64,000 nucleotides of DNA from Liopterus haemorrhoidalis (taxonomy: Eukaryota; Arthropoda; Insecta; Coleoptera; Dytiscidae): assembly GCA_963971575.1 (NCBI GenBank), contig OZ020618.1, positions 51,908,509-51,972,508 on the forward strand. The letters are read 5' to 3'. Made by a program: the position numbers and the translations under genes. Below the pieces are notes generated by a model, which was given only the letters and a program-made list of their open reading frames with translations, was not told the DNA's origin and searched no databases. The stretch's first letter is position 1. Each line of letters opens with the position of its first letter. Shown here one piece after another: positions 54,112 to 64,000 of this stretch.

Positions 54112-55617
54112 CGAGTTCAAAAAGAAATTACATAAGCGTTGGCTGTGGAAAAATAAAATAATGTGTACTGCAAGCTTTATATAACAATTGACTAATGTTT
54201 AGGCACAGCTTTGTAATCATTAAAATTGGAAATTATTATTTATTTTTTTTTTTTAATTGTATTGTTTTATTGGCCATTAGTCTATACAACCATATTAGCC
54301 AGCTAAATACTAATTTATACATTATATACAAAAAATACAAATTTATATATTATATACAATATATTTTTTGATTTCACTGGTACAGAAAAATAAACATAAA
54401 AACTAAAGAAGTTGTTCAAAATGATCACCGTTTTCCTGCAGACACAAATTTACTTGTCTTTTCATACTATTAAAAGCATTTATAAGAATTTGAGGAGGTA
54501 TTTTGGCACACTGTTCGGTAATTCTGTTTTGCAGTTCCTCGATATTTTTAATAGGAGTCCTGTATACATTCTTTTTCAGATAAGGAATATAAAGTAATCT
54601 AAAATAGTCAAGTCTGGTGATCTAGGTGGAAATTCTAGATTTGAACGTAAACTAATTATTCGATCGTCAAAAAATTCACGAAGGTATTTAATGGTCTCTT
54701 GAGCGGTGTGGGAAGTCGCGCCATCCTGTTGGAAGTAGCCTTGCTGGAGCTCATCCTCATGAAGCTGATTAATAAATTCACGTACAATATTCCGGTATCT
54801 CTGAGCAGTAACAGTTTCGTGGAAAAATATGGGTCTGATAATACGTCTTCGAGACACAGCAATCCAAACAACTTTTGACAGGTGAAGGGCAGTTTCACGA
54901 AGAGTATGAGAATTTTGAGCACTCCATAATCTCATATTTTGTGAATTAATATACCCCGAAAGGGTGAACCAGGTCTCGAAAGAAAAAACCGTTAAATTTA
55001 ACAAATCATCATTAATTAAATTTTGTTGGAACCAGTGGCAATACACAATTCGCCTATTGTGATCGGCAGCAACTCATGTAAATCAAGAATTTTGTATGGG
55101 AACAGCTTTAATTTTTTTTTGACAATAGTATAGCAAGTTCCTAATGATAAACCAGTCTCTTGCGACAGTGTACGTAGTGATGTAGTGGGTTGCTCGTTCA
55201 TACGTTGACGGACATCAACTGTATTTTGAGTACGAACTCTTGGCCTTCCAGTTCTATCTCTATGAGTAATGCTCCCTGTATCTTGGAATAAATCAAAACA
55301 TCTTCTAAGTGCGCTGTAAAAATCTCCTTCAAGGAAAGCAATATCTGGAAATTGTAGCCGAAATTCCTCTAAACATGACACCGCACTGTAAATCCATTCG
55401 CCGTTCACTCGAACACCGTTTCGAAAATATGATTCAATCATAAATTTTTTGTGTCCTATTGTAAAAACCATTATATTTGTAGCTTAATTGAATTTTCAAT
55501 AGAAACTTATGAAAACAACAGTGATGACAGTTAATTAATTGACAGTTAAAGCTTGCAATAGACATTATTTTATTTTTCCACAGCCAACCCTTATGTAATT
55601 TCTTGTTGAACTCATGG
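54112..55617. mobile_element. Tc1/mariner-type element, near full length, about 1.5 kb
   Basis: Terminal inverted repeats of about 50 bases at 54112-54163 and 55563-55617, sharing GAAATTACATAAG and GTTGGCTGTGGAAAAATAAA, with TA next to each end (54110-54111, 55618-55619). Encloses one transposase gene on the minus strand. The size and layout are those of an autonomous element, now broken. Confidence 0.88.
54403..55471 (-). pseudogene. Tc1/mariner-type transposase, frameshifted
   Basis: Minus strand. Start MVFTIGHKKFMIESYFRNGV; paired helix-turn-helix with GRPRVRTQNTVDVRQRMNEQ and SLRTLSQETGLSLGTCYTIV. A frame change falls near 55040, giving CHWFQQNLINDDLLNLTVFS; then SRRRIIRPIFFHETVTAQRY, GYFQQDGATSHTAQETIKYL, PPRSPDLTILDYF. 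A second frame change near 54580 leads to NLCLQENGDHFEQLL and a TAG at 54405-54403. About 350 residues in all, the normal length. The second and third aspartates (QQDGA and TILDYF) are present, about 41 residues apart as I count. The first is lost (FSFETWF where TDEAWF is usual). So it is inactive by frameshift and by a catalytic change. Confidence 0.88.
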
Positions 55618-55619
55618 TA

Positions 55620-56225
55620 TAAAAGTGTTAAATATTATTTAGACAGTGTATAGTTTTTATTAATGATGTTAGAAATGTTTGTTTGTTTGTTGGTTGAGTG
55701 AGAGAGTGGACAAGGTAAAATGGTCACCTGGTGAAATAAAACATTTAAAATGGTAGAATGAATGATGTCATATCTAATATAAAACTGTTAGATCATGTTC
55801 ATATACCGACTGTAAGCATTCATTCAATCCGATCATTCAATATTAAAACATCACATTTCAAATTATTCTGCTGATACAACTATTGTATTAATGGTAAAAA
55901 GTATACGCGAAGATAAAAATTACAAGACAATTGCGTAAATTTTCTATTTTAACATAAAACTGTTAAGTTATGGTTTATAGGAATTTTAGCGAAAATTCTT
56001 TTTTAAGTAAATGAGTCATTTGTGATAATTTAAAATTACCTTTTTTAAAAATTAGTCACATTATTTACAATAACAGTAAAATTTATTACTTTAATTTTTT
56101 TCCATAGATAATCCATTCTTCAAATTTTGTTTATTTACCTGCCTACAATGTAATAAATTTCCAACAATTTGGTGCATTAAATAGAAAATAAAAGTTCCGT
56201 CTTAAAAGCCACGTGGTTAAGTTGG
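55620..56225. other. Upstream intron, unassigned
   Basis: AT-rich, no recognised repeats or coding. Confidence 0.4.
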
Positions 56226-56249
56226 CCCTGAGTTGTAGAGTGCTCTTCT

Positions 56250-56412
56250 CACAAAAATAGAACACAATAAAATTTTTGAAATTTTTTTCGAAATTTTTGA
56301 AAAAGTATGTATTTTTTCATACTTATATGTAACGTTTGTATACATACAAGTACTTCTTGTATACAAGTACTTTGTGATGGCGGTCGGTCCTGTGGTGGCC
56401 ACAGCTAATTTA
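56250..56412 (-). repeat. Family B end fragment
   Basis: TACTTTGTGATGGCGGTCGG followed by TCCTGTGGTGGCCACAGCTA, the ACAGCTGTGG-type end; only about 160 bases kept. Confidence 0.6.
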
Positions 56413-56790
56413 TTTAGGCTCATCACTTCGATTTCGAATACCCGCTTAGGAATTACCCAGTTCCAAAAGCCCAGATCTGCATACCCTGTTCCGGACATTC
56501 AGTTCAATTTCAATCCGTCTACCGTTTGTTTATTTGAGGGGGGGGGGGGCTCAGCAGATACCCTGTTTCGTATTCGCAGTTTCGAATATCCGGTTCCAAA
56601 TATTCACTTCGATTTCAATCCGTCCACCTTTTTTGGGCTCATCACTTCAATTTCGAATACCAAGTACCCATTTCCGGACACACCGTTCTGAATACCCGGT
56701 TCTAATCAAAGTCATTCGGAACCGGGTACACCCGAAATCTGTATTTTTTGGCATCGGTTCCGGTTTCGACATGGTCACTTTCGATTGATC
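56413..56790. repeat. Degenerate tandem repeats with CCGGTTC/TTTCGAATACC motifs
   Basis: ATTTCAATCCGTC occurs twice and TTTCGAATA at least four times, with loose spacing of about 110 bases. Contains a poly-G run at about 56538-56549. Open in several frames (56374-56691, 56534-56788), which reflects its GC-rich repeat composition and not a gene. Confidence 0.55.
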
Positions 56791-56799
56791 CCGCATCCA

Positions 56800-57640
56800 T
56801 GCACTCCGTAGCCAACTGTTTTACCACGAATTCATGTCAACTCCTACCCACATATATACTGATGATTTTTATATTTAAAATTATTTGAATTGTTATTTAT
56901 ATAAATATCCCTGACCTAATGTATAATAGTGAAAAACACTTATTCTCGGTATATTTGTTTGCAAGTTAAAAACTGCTAAACCTCGGGCTATTTCGGTTTT
57001 ATTTCTGGTTACTGGTGTCTATCAGCCTGAACTAGTTCAATCATCTTTATTTTAAATTAAATATGTATATTTGTAATACCTACATAGCTACATTAAATAT
57101 ATAACGCATCACGTCATACTCAAGAATTCATTCAGATATGGAAGTTGGACAAAAATTAAAATTAGAGCAAGTTAATATGCAACCACAACACTACATTATT
57201 AAACTGGACATATATTTTTTGCGCACAGCATCAGATATTAGCGCACACAACAAATATTTTTTTATTATACAGAAATGCATTATTCATATTTTTTGCATGT
57301 GTCCAGGGGGTCTATTCTGTAAGCTTTTCGACATATCTTTTTACAGCATCCTGTCGAAAATTTCTGTGAAAAGTAATGTTGAAAAGCTTTTCAACCAGTA
57401 TATGTAAAAGTAACCCCGGCAGTGAGTAAACTAAGATACAGAATAGACCCCAGGTGTCAAAACATATTTTATACCTGACTTCTGTATAGTTTTAACCCTT
57501 TGAGTACTATTGCCTACCTTGGACATAAGATCTAACTCAGCTGTCAGCTAAAACAGCTGTAATTTTTATCAACCTGTCAAAAATTGGTTAAATCTTTGCC
57601 GTACACAATGGAGGCTCGCGAGTCACATACGGCCCGCAAT
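56800..57640. other. Upstream intron, unassigned
   Basis: A degraded LINE-tail piece (GCGCACAGCATCAGATATTA) lies near 57219. The 89-codon frame 57138-57407 has no family likeness. Confidence 0.4.
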
Positions 57641-57644
57641 AATT

Positions 57645-57953
57645 ACTGACCGACACATATAGAGAGGAAAGTATTGTAATCGTACCAATTTAGACTTTTC
57701 GAGATTTTTACACATATGCACGAATTAGGCTTCTTGTAACACGAATCAACAACTTATAGCGTGATGACGATCCGTCGGTCCTTTTGTCTGTCGGGCCTTT
57801 TGTCTGTCGGTCTGTCTGTCTTTCGATCTGCCTGTCTATCAATCTGTCTGTCTATCGGTCTGTGGACATTCTATCGGTCTGAACAAATTCGGTTGAAACT
57901 CAATTTGATTAATTTTTGGTATAGATCCGTCGACCGGTGTAGATAGTTTATAG
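57645..57953 (-). repeat. Family B element, strongly diverged copy
   Basis: GACCGACACATATAGAGAGG, TCGTACCAATTTAGACTTTT and a degraded TGTC/TCGG microsatellite at 57765-57870. The most diverged copy of the family here. Confidence 0.55.
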
Positions 57954-57954
57954 A

Positions 57955-58620
57955 TTAAAAAAGGAGGTTGTACGGCTTGCGGGCAGCAATGAAAACCAAT
58001 CAATTCAGCTGACAAGTTTCGAATAAGATTTATTCTTCATCGGAGCTACAATAGGATATATAATATAAGTGTATATAACAGTAAAATGTAGTGTAACAAT
58101 AATAAATTATAATTATAACAGTATGAATTAGAGTACAATGTAGAATGTATAATGTAGAATGTAGAAACTGAATAAGTATATAAAGTAAAAATAAAATAAA
58201 TAAATATATAAGAAATATAAAATTATAAAGATAAAAATATAAAATATAAAAATATAAAATTTAAAATTAAATAAAATATAAAAAATACAAAATTAAATAA
58301 AATTTATTTATTTATTTATTTTTAAAATTTTATTTTAATTTTATATTTTTATTTTTTATTTTTATTTTTACTCATCATTTTTATATCATTTCTTATATCA
58401 TTGTTATAACATTTTTTATTATATTTTTTATATTTTATTTATTTTATTTTTACTTTATATACTTATTCAGTTTCTACATTCTACATCATACTCTCATTCA
58501 TACTGTTATATACACTTATATTATATATATCCCACTGTAGCTCCGATGAAGAATAAATCTTGTCAGCTGATTTGATTGGTTTTCATTGCTGTCCGCAACC
58601 CGTACAACCTCCTTCTTTAA
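57955..58620. mobile_element. Long foldback element, about 665 bp
   Basis: Almost one perfect palindrome: outer arms AAGGAGGTTGTACGG / CCGTACAACCTCCTT-like, then GCAATGAAAACCAATCAA, TTTATTCTTCATCGGAGCTA and GTAGAAACTGAATAAGTATA mirrored on the right. The centre (58190-58440) is A/T-only. Arms total roughly 250 bases each. Confidence 0.85.
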
Positions 58621-58837
58621 TATTTATCTACGGACACGACTATTCCACATCCATAGTTTATAGATGTCACTTATTTGCGTTTTAAAAATATTTCGAAAAA
58701 AAATATTTAACAAAAGTTGCTATTCATGTAATAACTACCAAATGTTATGTGGGAAATTTTTCGATGCGACTTTTTTTTAACCACAGAACAGACTAAATGT
58801 CCCAATTACACTGTGCTTGCTCACAAACATCCATTGC

Positions 58838-58915
58838 CTGACCAGGATTCGAAGCCGGGACCTTTTGCTCGTGAAGCAGGAGCGCTACCAAGGCCGACTT
58901 AATAAATATTTATAA
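58838..58915 (-). repeat. tRNA-derived sequence (SINE head or tRNA pseudogene)
   Basis: Minus strand: CTTGGTAGCGCTCCTGCTTC, ACGAGCAAAAGGTCCCGGCT, TCGAATCCTGGTCAGGCA. The A box (TGGTAGCGC) and B box (GCTTCGAATCC) are well spaced, but D arm and acceptor stem do not pair properly. Not a working tRNA. Confidence 0.6.
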
Positions 58916-59439
58916 AATTTCATATTTTGACGATATTTTTTCCAAGAATGTGTTTTGACATATATGTAGGTACGTTTCCATGATTACGGTAAATTACAAA
59001 TACTTATCATTAAATTGTCAACGTAATATAAACACGTTATTATTTTTATCAATAATAATTTTTCTATTAGAAAATATTTTGTTTACGAACTTTGTGATGA
59101 CGTTCGATTCTGAGACGGCCACAGCTGTTTTTTTATGTCAGACATAACCAAAACAAGTTGGAATATGTATTTTACATTTATTTCAATACTGGTCACTTGA
59201 ACAGTGCTCTTTAATAATGTACTTAAAGAAAGTACAATATAAAAAAATACTCTATGATATTTGTAGGTTTTTTTTGCCAAAAAATAGTACTTGGTTACTT
59301 TTTGCTGTCGAATAATAAAGGTTAAATTACTTGGTCAAAAGTTAAAAACACTAATCAAATGCAAAATATTTATTAATCACTTCAGAGACTCCCATTAACG
59401 TTACTTAAAATAAATAAATCTTAAAGAAAAAAAATTCAA

Positions 59440-59878
59440 CATATATATGGCAACACTGTTGACAGACCCATATGATTTCTGGATAGTACCAACCTTCAAA
59501 CGATACGTGTGAAAATTTCATGACATTCTGACAATTAGTTTAGAGGTTACAGTGGTTTTAGTGACTCCAGTTTTGTAATTTTCAAAACAATGGATAAAAA
59601 AGAATTTCGTGTGTTGATTAAACATTGTTTTTTGATTGGAAAAAATACTGTTGAAGCCAAACAGTGGCTTGATAAGCGTTATAGAGACACCAGCCAAATC
59701 AGCTATTACTGATTAGTATGCTGAATTTAAATTAATTAATTAATTTTAATTTTTTTAATTTTAGGAGCGTTGGAATGAATGTATCACTCTTGAAGGAGAG
59801 TTGATGAATTTCTAAAAAATTTCTAAAAAAAAAATTGTTTTTCTTAGTTAGACCGGAGACTTATTGAGCGACGTGGTA
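59440..59878 (+). mobile_element. mariner deletion derivative, second copy of the same junction
   Basis: Plus strand. ATG at 59590 gives MDKKEFRVLIKHCFLIGKNT up to a frame break near 59690. The same AT-rich junction is then followed by GAGCGTTGGAATGAATGTAT. Right terminal repeat TTATTGAGCGACGTGGTA next to TA; left terminal repeat missing. Nearly the same structure as 39869-40337. Confidence 0.82.
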
Positions 59879-60099
59879 TATAATAGGAAAAATTTAGACC
59901 TTTAAAAATTTAACAGGTAGACCTTTATGTAATAATACATCTGCAGATGTGGTAATTTTCACTGACTTGGTCAGAAAATTCCACAATCGTTAAATTTGGA
60001 CTTGGTCACTTTTCGCAATGAGCCAACTAGACATAAACTTAATAAAACTATAAATTGGCAAATAAATTTCTATAAAATTACACAAAATATGAAGCTGAC

Positions 60100-60265
60100 A
60101 TAGACAAACACAAATTGATTAAAGACTAACCGTATATTTAAAAACACGCAGAACGATGGTTAGAGATAATAAAAGGACCAGTTACCATCATACATCACAC
60201 ACTGTAGTAAATAACAAATTAAAATAAGATGCAAGACTTCACACAAAAAACAATTTCGATTGTTT
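60100..60265 (-). repeat. Jockey-like LINE 3' UTR fragment
   Basis: GACCAGTTACCATCATACAT and AAAATAAGATGCAAGACTTC match the UTR of the copy at 9193-9785. The terminal tail is missing. Confidence 0.55.
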
Positions 60266-61195
60266 TAAAAACAGAAATATTAAAAATTGTAACTTACTTT
60301 CATCAGATAATTTCCTGTACATTTTGCTTGAAATATGTTTCTTTCTAAACTTCCTTTGTAAACATTGGTCATAGACGGCACGCCACGAAACACGAGACGT
60401 GTCAAACTAATATTAAATAACAATAAAGTGAACGGACAATAAAGAGTGCACCAGAATAAATTATAATATCAAGACCGTAATAGAAACAAACAAAGTAATG
60501 TTAGAGGAACACGCGACCGAAACATAACAATGCAAAGTAAAAATTTTAAATTTAGTTGATTGCGTTATCGGAAAAATTATGATAGGAAATACTACGCAGG
60601 CATATAAGTCGTATTTTATCAAATTACAATTTTCAATTGGTAAAATGGAGCTCTGTATGACCAACAATTTAACCCTATAACGCCGGAATTTTTATTTTAT
60701 TTATTTATTTATTTCTTTTAATTAAAATAGCTCATGATTCGTCTAAACCATGGGATGGGTCGTTCATGAACGAACCGGCTCACTGAGCAGCCTCAGTACA
60801 CTGACCGAAGTGACACGGTTCACCAAATTGAAATGAGCCGGCTCACGGCTCACTGTATAGTTTCTAGTTTCAAGGATACGATTGGTCGGGCGATTGTAAG
60901 CAGTGACCGGAGTGATCCGGGTCTGGATCGATGTCATGTTGAACTTCGCGAGAACTCGGCTTGTAATGTATTATCATAAAGTGTATTTTATCATCAATTT
61001 TTAGGGCAGTTTATTTGAAACTAATAGGCTTAGTCTGTATTTTCTTACAACCATACTATATAAAATTTTTAAAAATATTGCCTAAATCCCAGATGTCCGA
61101 TTTATAAGGGCAATAAACATCGCCATAAACTTAACACATCTGGTTTAAAATACAGTAGCTAAATAAGTGAATTATTTGTTTCAAAAATGTTAGAT

Positions 61196-62050
61196 AAGAG
61201 CCGGGGCTAAGCGACGTTCTACCTACGAACGAACGACCGAGCGACCGGCAACTGACTGACCTGTGTCTCGGGATCATGTTTACAGTTCATATATTGCAAG
61301 AACCGGCTCTAAGCAAGAGCCGGCTCTAAGCGACGTTCTACCGACGAACGAACGACCGACCGACCTGTGTCTCGGGATCATGTTTACAGTTCATATATTG
61401 CAAGAACCGGCTCTAAGCAAGAGCCGGCTCTAAGCGACGTTCTACCTACGAACGAACGACCGACAACTGACCGACCTGTGTCTCGGAAACATGTTTCCAG
61501 TTCATATAAGGCCGCGGTCTGACTGATCGAGTGCTGTCGATCGTTTGCTGTCGAGCAAATTTCAAACACACGTTAACTAAGGGCATGAGTCGCACTGAAC
61601 CATCGTTTGCTATCAAGTAGCATCAAGTTGTTTGTATTTCAAACCGGTTTGAATTTCACACGCCGCTCGACGCAATAGCACATGCGCATTTAAGCATATA
61701 CAGTTCATAACCATATATTATTTGACAGTTGGAACGTCAAAAAAAAAAAAAAACAAAATTACAATATAGAGTAAAATGGACTCGCTAATTAGTATTAACT
61801 GTTTGATAGTATTATTTTAGGTTGGAATATGCACTATTTGACAAGTGAGAAACAAATTTGCTTGACACTGAATGATCGATAATACTCGACAGTACTTGAT
61901 CAGTCAGACCAGCTTTTAAATTTTTAAATGACACTACACGACTCGGCGCTACTTTACACGACGGCGCTCGATCAGTCAGACTGTTGCCTAATGCAAGAGC
62001 CGGCTCTAAGCGACGTTCTACCTACGAACGAACGACCGACCTGTTTCTCG
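61196..62050 (+). repeat. Tandem array, 104-118 bp unit, three to four copies
   Basis: Unit starts AGAGCCGGCTCTAAGCGACG, contains CGAACGAACGACCGACC and CTGTGTCTCGGGATCATG, and ends ATATTGCAAGAACCGGCTCT. Copies begin near 61196, 61316, 61420 and, after the insertion, 61996. Confidence 0.8.
61510..61988. mobile_element. Harbinger-type element, 479 bp, TAA target
   Basis: Ends GGCCGCGGTCTGACTGATCG and CGATCAGTCAGACTGTTGCC, flanked by TAA (61507-61509, 61989-61991). Interior repeats CTATCAAGTAGCATC and GACGGCGCTCGATC-like blocks, no coding. Interrupts the third unit of the tandem array. Confidence 0.8.
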
Positions 62051-62165
62051 GAAACATGTTTTCTTAACCGGATCACTGGGCCGGATCAATGAACCGGCTC
62101 AACAAACTGAACGACCTCCACTGATCCGGTTCCGCAAACTGAGCCGAAATTCCCGTCTCTAGTAT

Positions 62166-63285
62166 TAACTACAAAAATTCATCTTAAAGTTTATCAACTT
62201 TAAAAACAATTTTTTTTACAAGTCAGAATGGTTCTCACAGATTTATTTTGAAGATCAAAAGTTAAATTTAAATAGTTTTTGCGGTTTGTGTAGTCCTTTT
62301 ACGGCACCTTTGTTTTTCCCCCTAATTTAATGTTGTTCCTTCTCGACCTGAGTTCTAAGAAGGAACGTCCGGTTTCCTGAGAGCTTTTTTCTGTTACATA
62401 AAAAAGGTCCGAGTTGTTAAAAGTCAGGTAAAGACGCTGGCTGGCCATGTGTTCATTTTTAATTTGGTTTGTTCTGCCATGACGCGGTTTCGTATAAAAT
62501 ACAGATTTGAAATACAGCGTTTATTTTTACAATATGTTATGGCGTTGAACAGGCCTGCACCTCAGCCAGTGTATATATATTGGTATGACTAAAGAAAAAG
62601 GCATTTTTCCAAATATGTTGGCAAAATATTTTAAATGCGTATTTTAGTTTATTAACTCACAAAATAAGAAAATTGATGTGAAGTGTGAAGTATAACACAT
62701 TTCAGGGTTTCTTAGGTATTTAATAAGTCACGGAGATAATCATATACCGCATATTGGGACATATAAATATTTTTTTTTGACAGAATCGCACGTATTTATT
62801 AGTATAGTCCATTTCACACTTTCTCGGAATTAACAAATTAAGTACAGGTTTAATCTGAGGTCATTATCGCAACTGGTGGTTTATTGTCATAATCCTAAAT
62901 ATATGAAAAGAAACTGGGTCTGGTTCAGGTTCGCAAAACGCCCAGCATTTTGGCGCATCCGCGATATCCATTTTGGGAAACTCTGCTCTCATTTTTTTCA
63001 GATCTTTGAACCTTTAAGATATAGACTGGAAGACATTTTTTTTCCCCAATAATTGCCTCTTAATAAAAAAATGTTTTTTTTTTTACCTTTTCTCGTTAAT
63101 CGATAAAAAGAAAATGAACAATACAAAACATTTCAATAACTTAAAAATAAACGGATCAAAAATACCGGTTCAAGGTATTATTCCGGTTTACAATAATGTG
63201 CATTAATCTGATTTTTCAAGTTTATAAAATAATCCCTCTTGTAGGTATAGGTATTTTTTACATTTCTAGCAAAAAAGCGTATATT
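62166..63285. other. Upstream intron with a family A left end
   Basis: CATTTCAGGGTTTCTTAGGT at 62697-62716 is a family A left end. The rest is unassigned. Confidence 0.45.
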
Positions 63286-63890
63286 TTTTACCGACCGCCA
63301 ACATATATAAAGGGAGGTATTGTGATCATACCGATTTTGACATTTCAAGATTTCGATGGATCTCCACGAATTGAGTTCCCTACATAACGTTTTGGCTATT
63401 ATTAGCATGATGTCTGTCGATCTGTCTGTCTGTCCGTCTGTCTGTGTACACGTGCAGAGCAAATTCGGCCAAAGGATTTTTTTGAAATTTCATATTTAAG
63501 CTTTTGACATCAATGGAACGAGTTGATCAACTTTTGGTTGAATAAAAATGGGAGTTTACTCGTGTCGATTTTAAGGTTTTTGCGAATATTTCACAACAGA
63601 GAAATATTTCGAATAAATTTATTTAATAAAAGTTGCTATAAAAGCAATAACTAACAACTTTTATTTGAGACATTTTTTGATAAAACGGAAAAAAATAGTT
63701 TTTTTTTTCTAATTATCTACTTTTTTATACTTATATGTATCGTTTCCATGGTCATGATAAATAATATCTCTGTTAGAAAATATTAGGCCAAGTTATTTTT
63801 ACTCTGCTGCTAGAATGTATTTTATACAAGTACTTTGCGAAGGCGGTCGATCCTGTGGTGGACACAGCTGATTTTTTTTTTTTCTTCTGA
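63286..63890 (-). repeat. Family B element, near-complete copy, inverted
   Basis: ACCGACCGCCAACATATATA at the left; short TGTC run 63420-63450; reverse complement of the GTTGATCAACTTTTGG block; ends CGAAGGCGGTCGATCCTGTG, GTGGACACAGCTG. Same layout as 42655-43272 in the other orientation. Confidence 0.78.
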
Positions 63891-63899
63891 TACTGTGTA

Positions 63900-64000
63900 A
63901 ATAACTTTGTATATAAATTACTTTAGTGCCACACTTTTACTGGGTTTGTGCCTGTTGTGTGGCCAAAATTAAATAAATAAATAAAATAAATAAATGAGTA
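63900..64000 (+). repeat. Retroposon-like 3' end with AATAAA tail
   Basis: CTGTTGTGTGGCCAAAATTA followed by a tandem of AAATAAATAA units running to the end of the window; typical of a LINE/SINE 3' terminus. Identity unknown. Confidence 0.4.

Larger units (their letters stand above)
60735..62165. mobile_element. hAT-like composite, GC-richer, with internal tandem array
   Basis: Left GGGATGGGTCGTTCATGAAC, right CTGAGCCGAAATTCCCGTCT; many CCGGCTCA/TGAGCCGG repeats in both orientations near the two ends. I could not find a clear target duplication. Contains tandem units of 104-118 bp (from 61196) and a Harbinger-type insertion at 61510-61988. Confidence 0.6.

Noticed and set aside
58838..58915. 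Functional tRNA gene
   Set aside because: A and B boxes are present, but the acceptor and D stems do not pair, so it is a tRNA-derived repeat or pseudogene.

Overview
The window is animal nuclear DNA, most likely from an insect with a large, AT-rich, transposon-loaded genome. A beetle is a reasonable guess but is not proven by the sequence. The only conserved host gene I can support lies on the minus strand. It is the middle part of a RhoGEF2-type Rho guanine-nucleotide exchange factor (the ARHGEF11/ARHGEF12 family). Eleven exons lie between 45021 and 22572, all with AG acceptors and GT donors, and their reading phases fit together without a break (about 805 codons).

Read 5' to 3' on the minus strand, the exons encode: the end of a PDZ domain (44897-45021), a coiled coil (41917-42123), a long proline-rich linker (37036-37683, 33404-33673), an acidic hinge (31724-31885), the RGS-like domain in three exons (30795-31007, 29278-29564, 28974-29163), a complete C1 zinc finger in two exons (26234-26345, 25964-26104) and a charged linker exon (22572-22634). 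The first part of PDZ and the catalytic DH-PH module were not found. They probably lie beyond 64000 and below position 1, so everything else here would be intron.

The introns are layered mobile DNA. (1) hAT-type non-autonomous elements, many with exact 8-bp target duplications (10975, 13716, 17960, 23178, 27431, 32819, 43928) and others with duplications differing at one base. (2) Tc1/mariner copies: one nearly whole but frameshifted transposase (54112-55617), several deletion derivatives sharing one junction, and a head-to-head pair of transposase tails. (3) PIF/Harbinger pieces, including a transposase N-terminus at 32100-32324 beside ends that resemble local MITEs. (4) Jockey-like LINE remnants on both strands, with 3' ends marked by TAACTAACTA. 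(5) tRNA-derived SINE-like heads. (6) Two unclassified repeat families: family A (ends AGGRTTTCGTAGGTAT, about 1 kb, carrying a tRNA-like segment) and family B (ends ACCGACCGCC, about 0.6 kb, containing a variable GACA microsatellite). (7) Foldback elements and tandem arrays.

Many insertions are nested, up to four deep (about 3000-4475 and 23069-24595), so their relative ages can be read from the sequence. I see no bacterial-type operons, CRISPR arrays, rRNA or intact tRNA genes.
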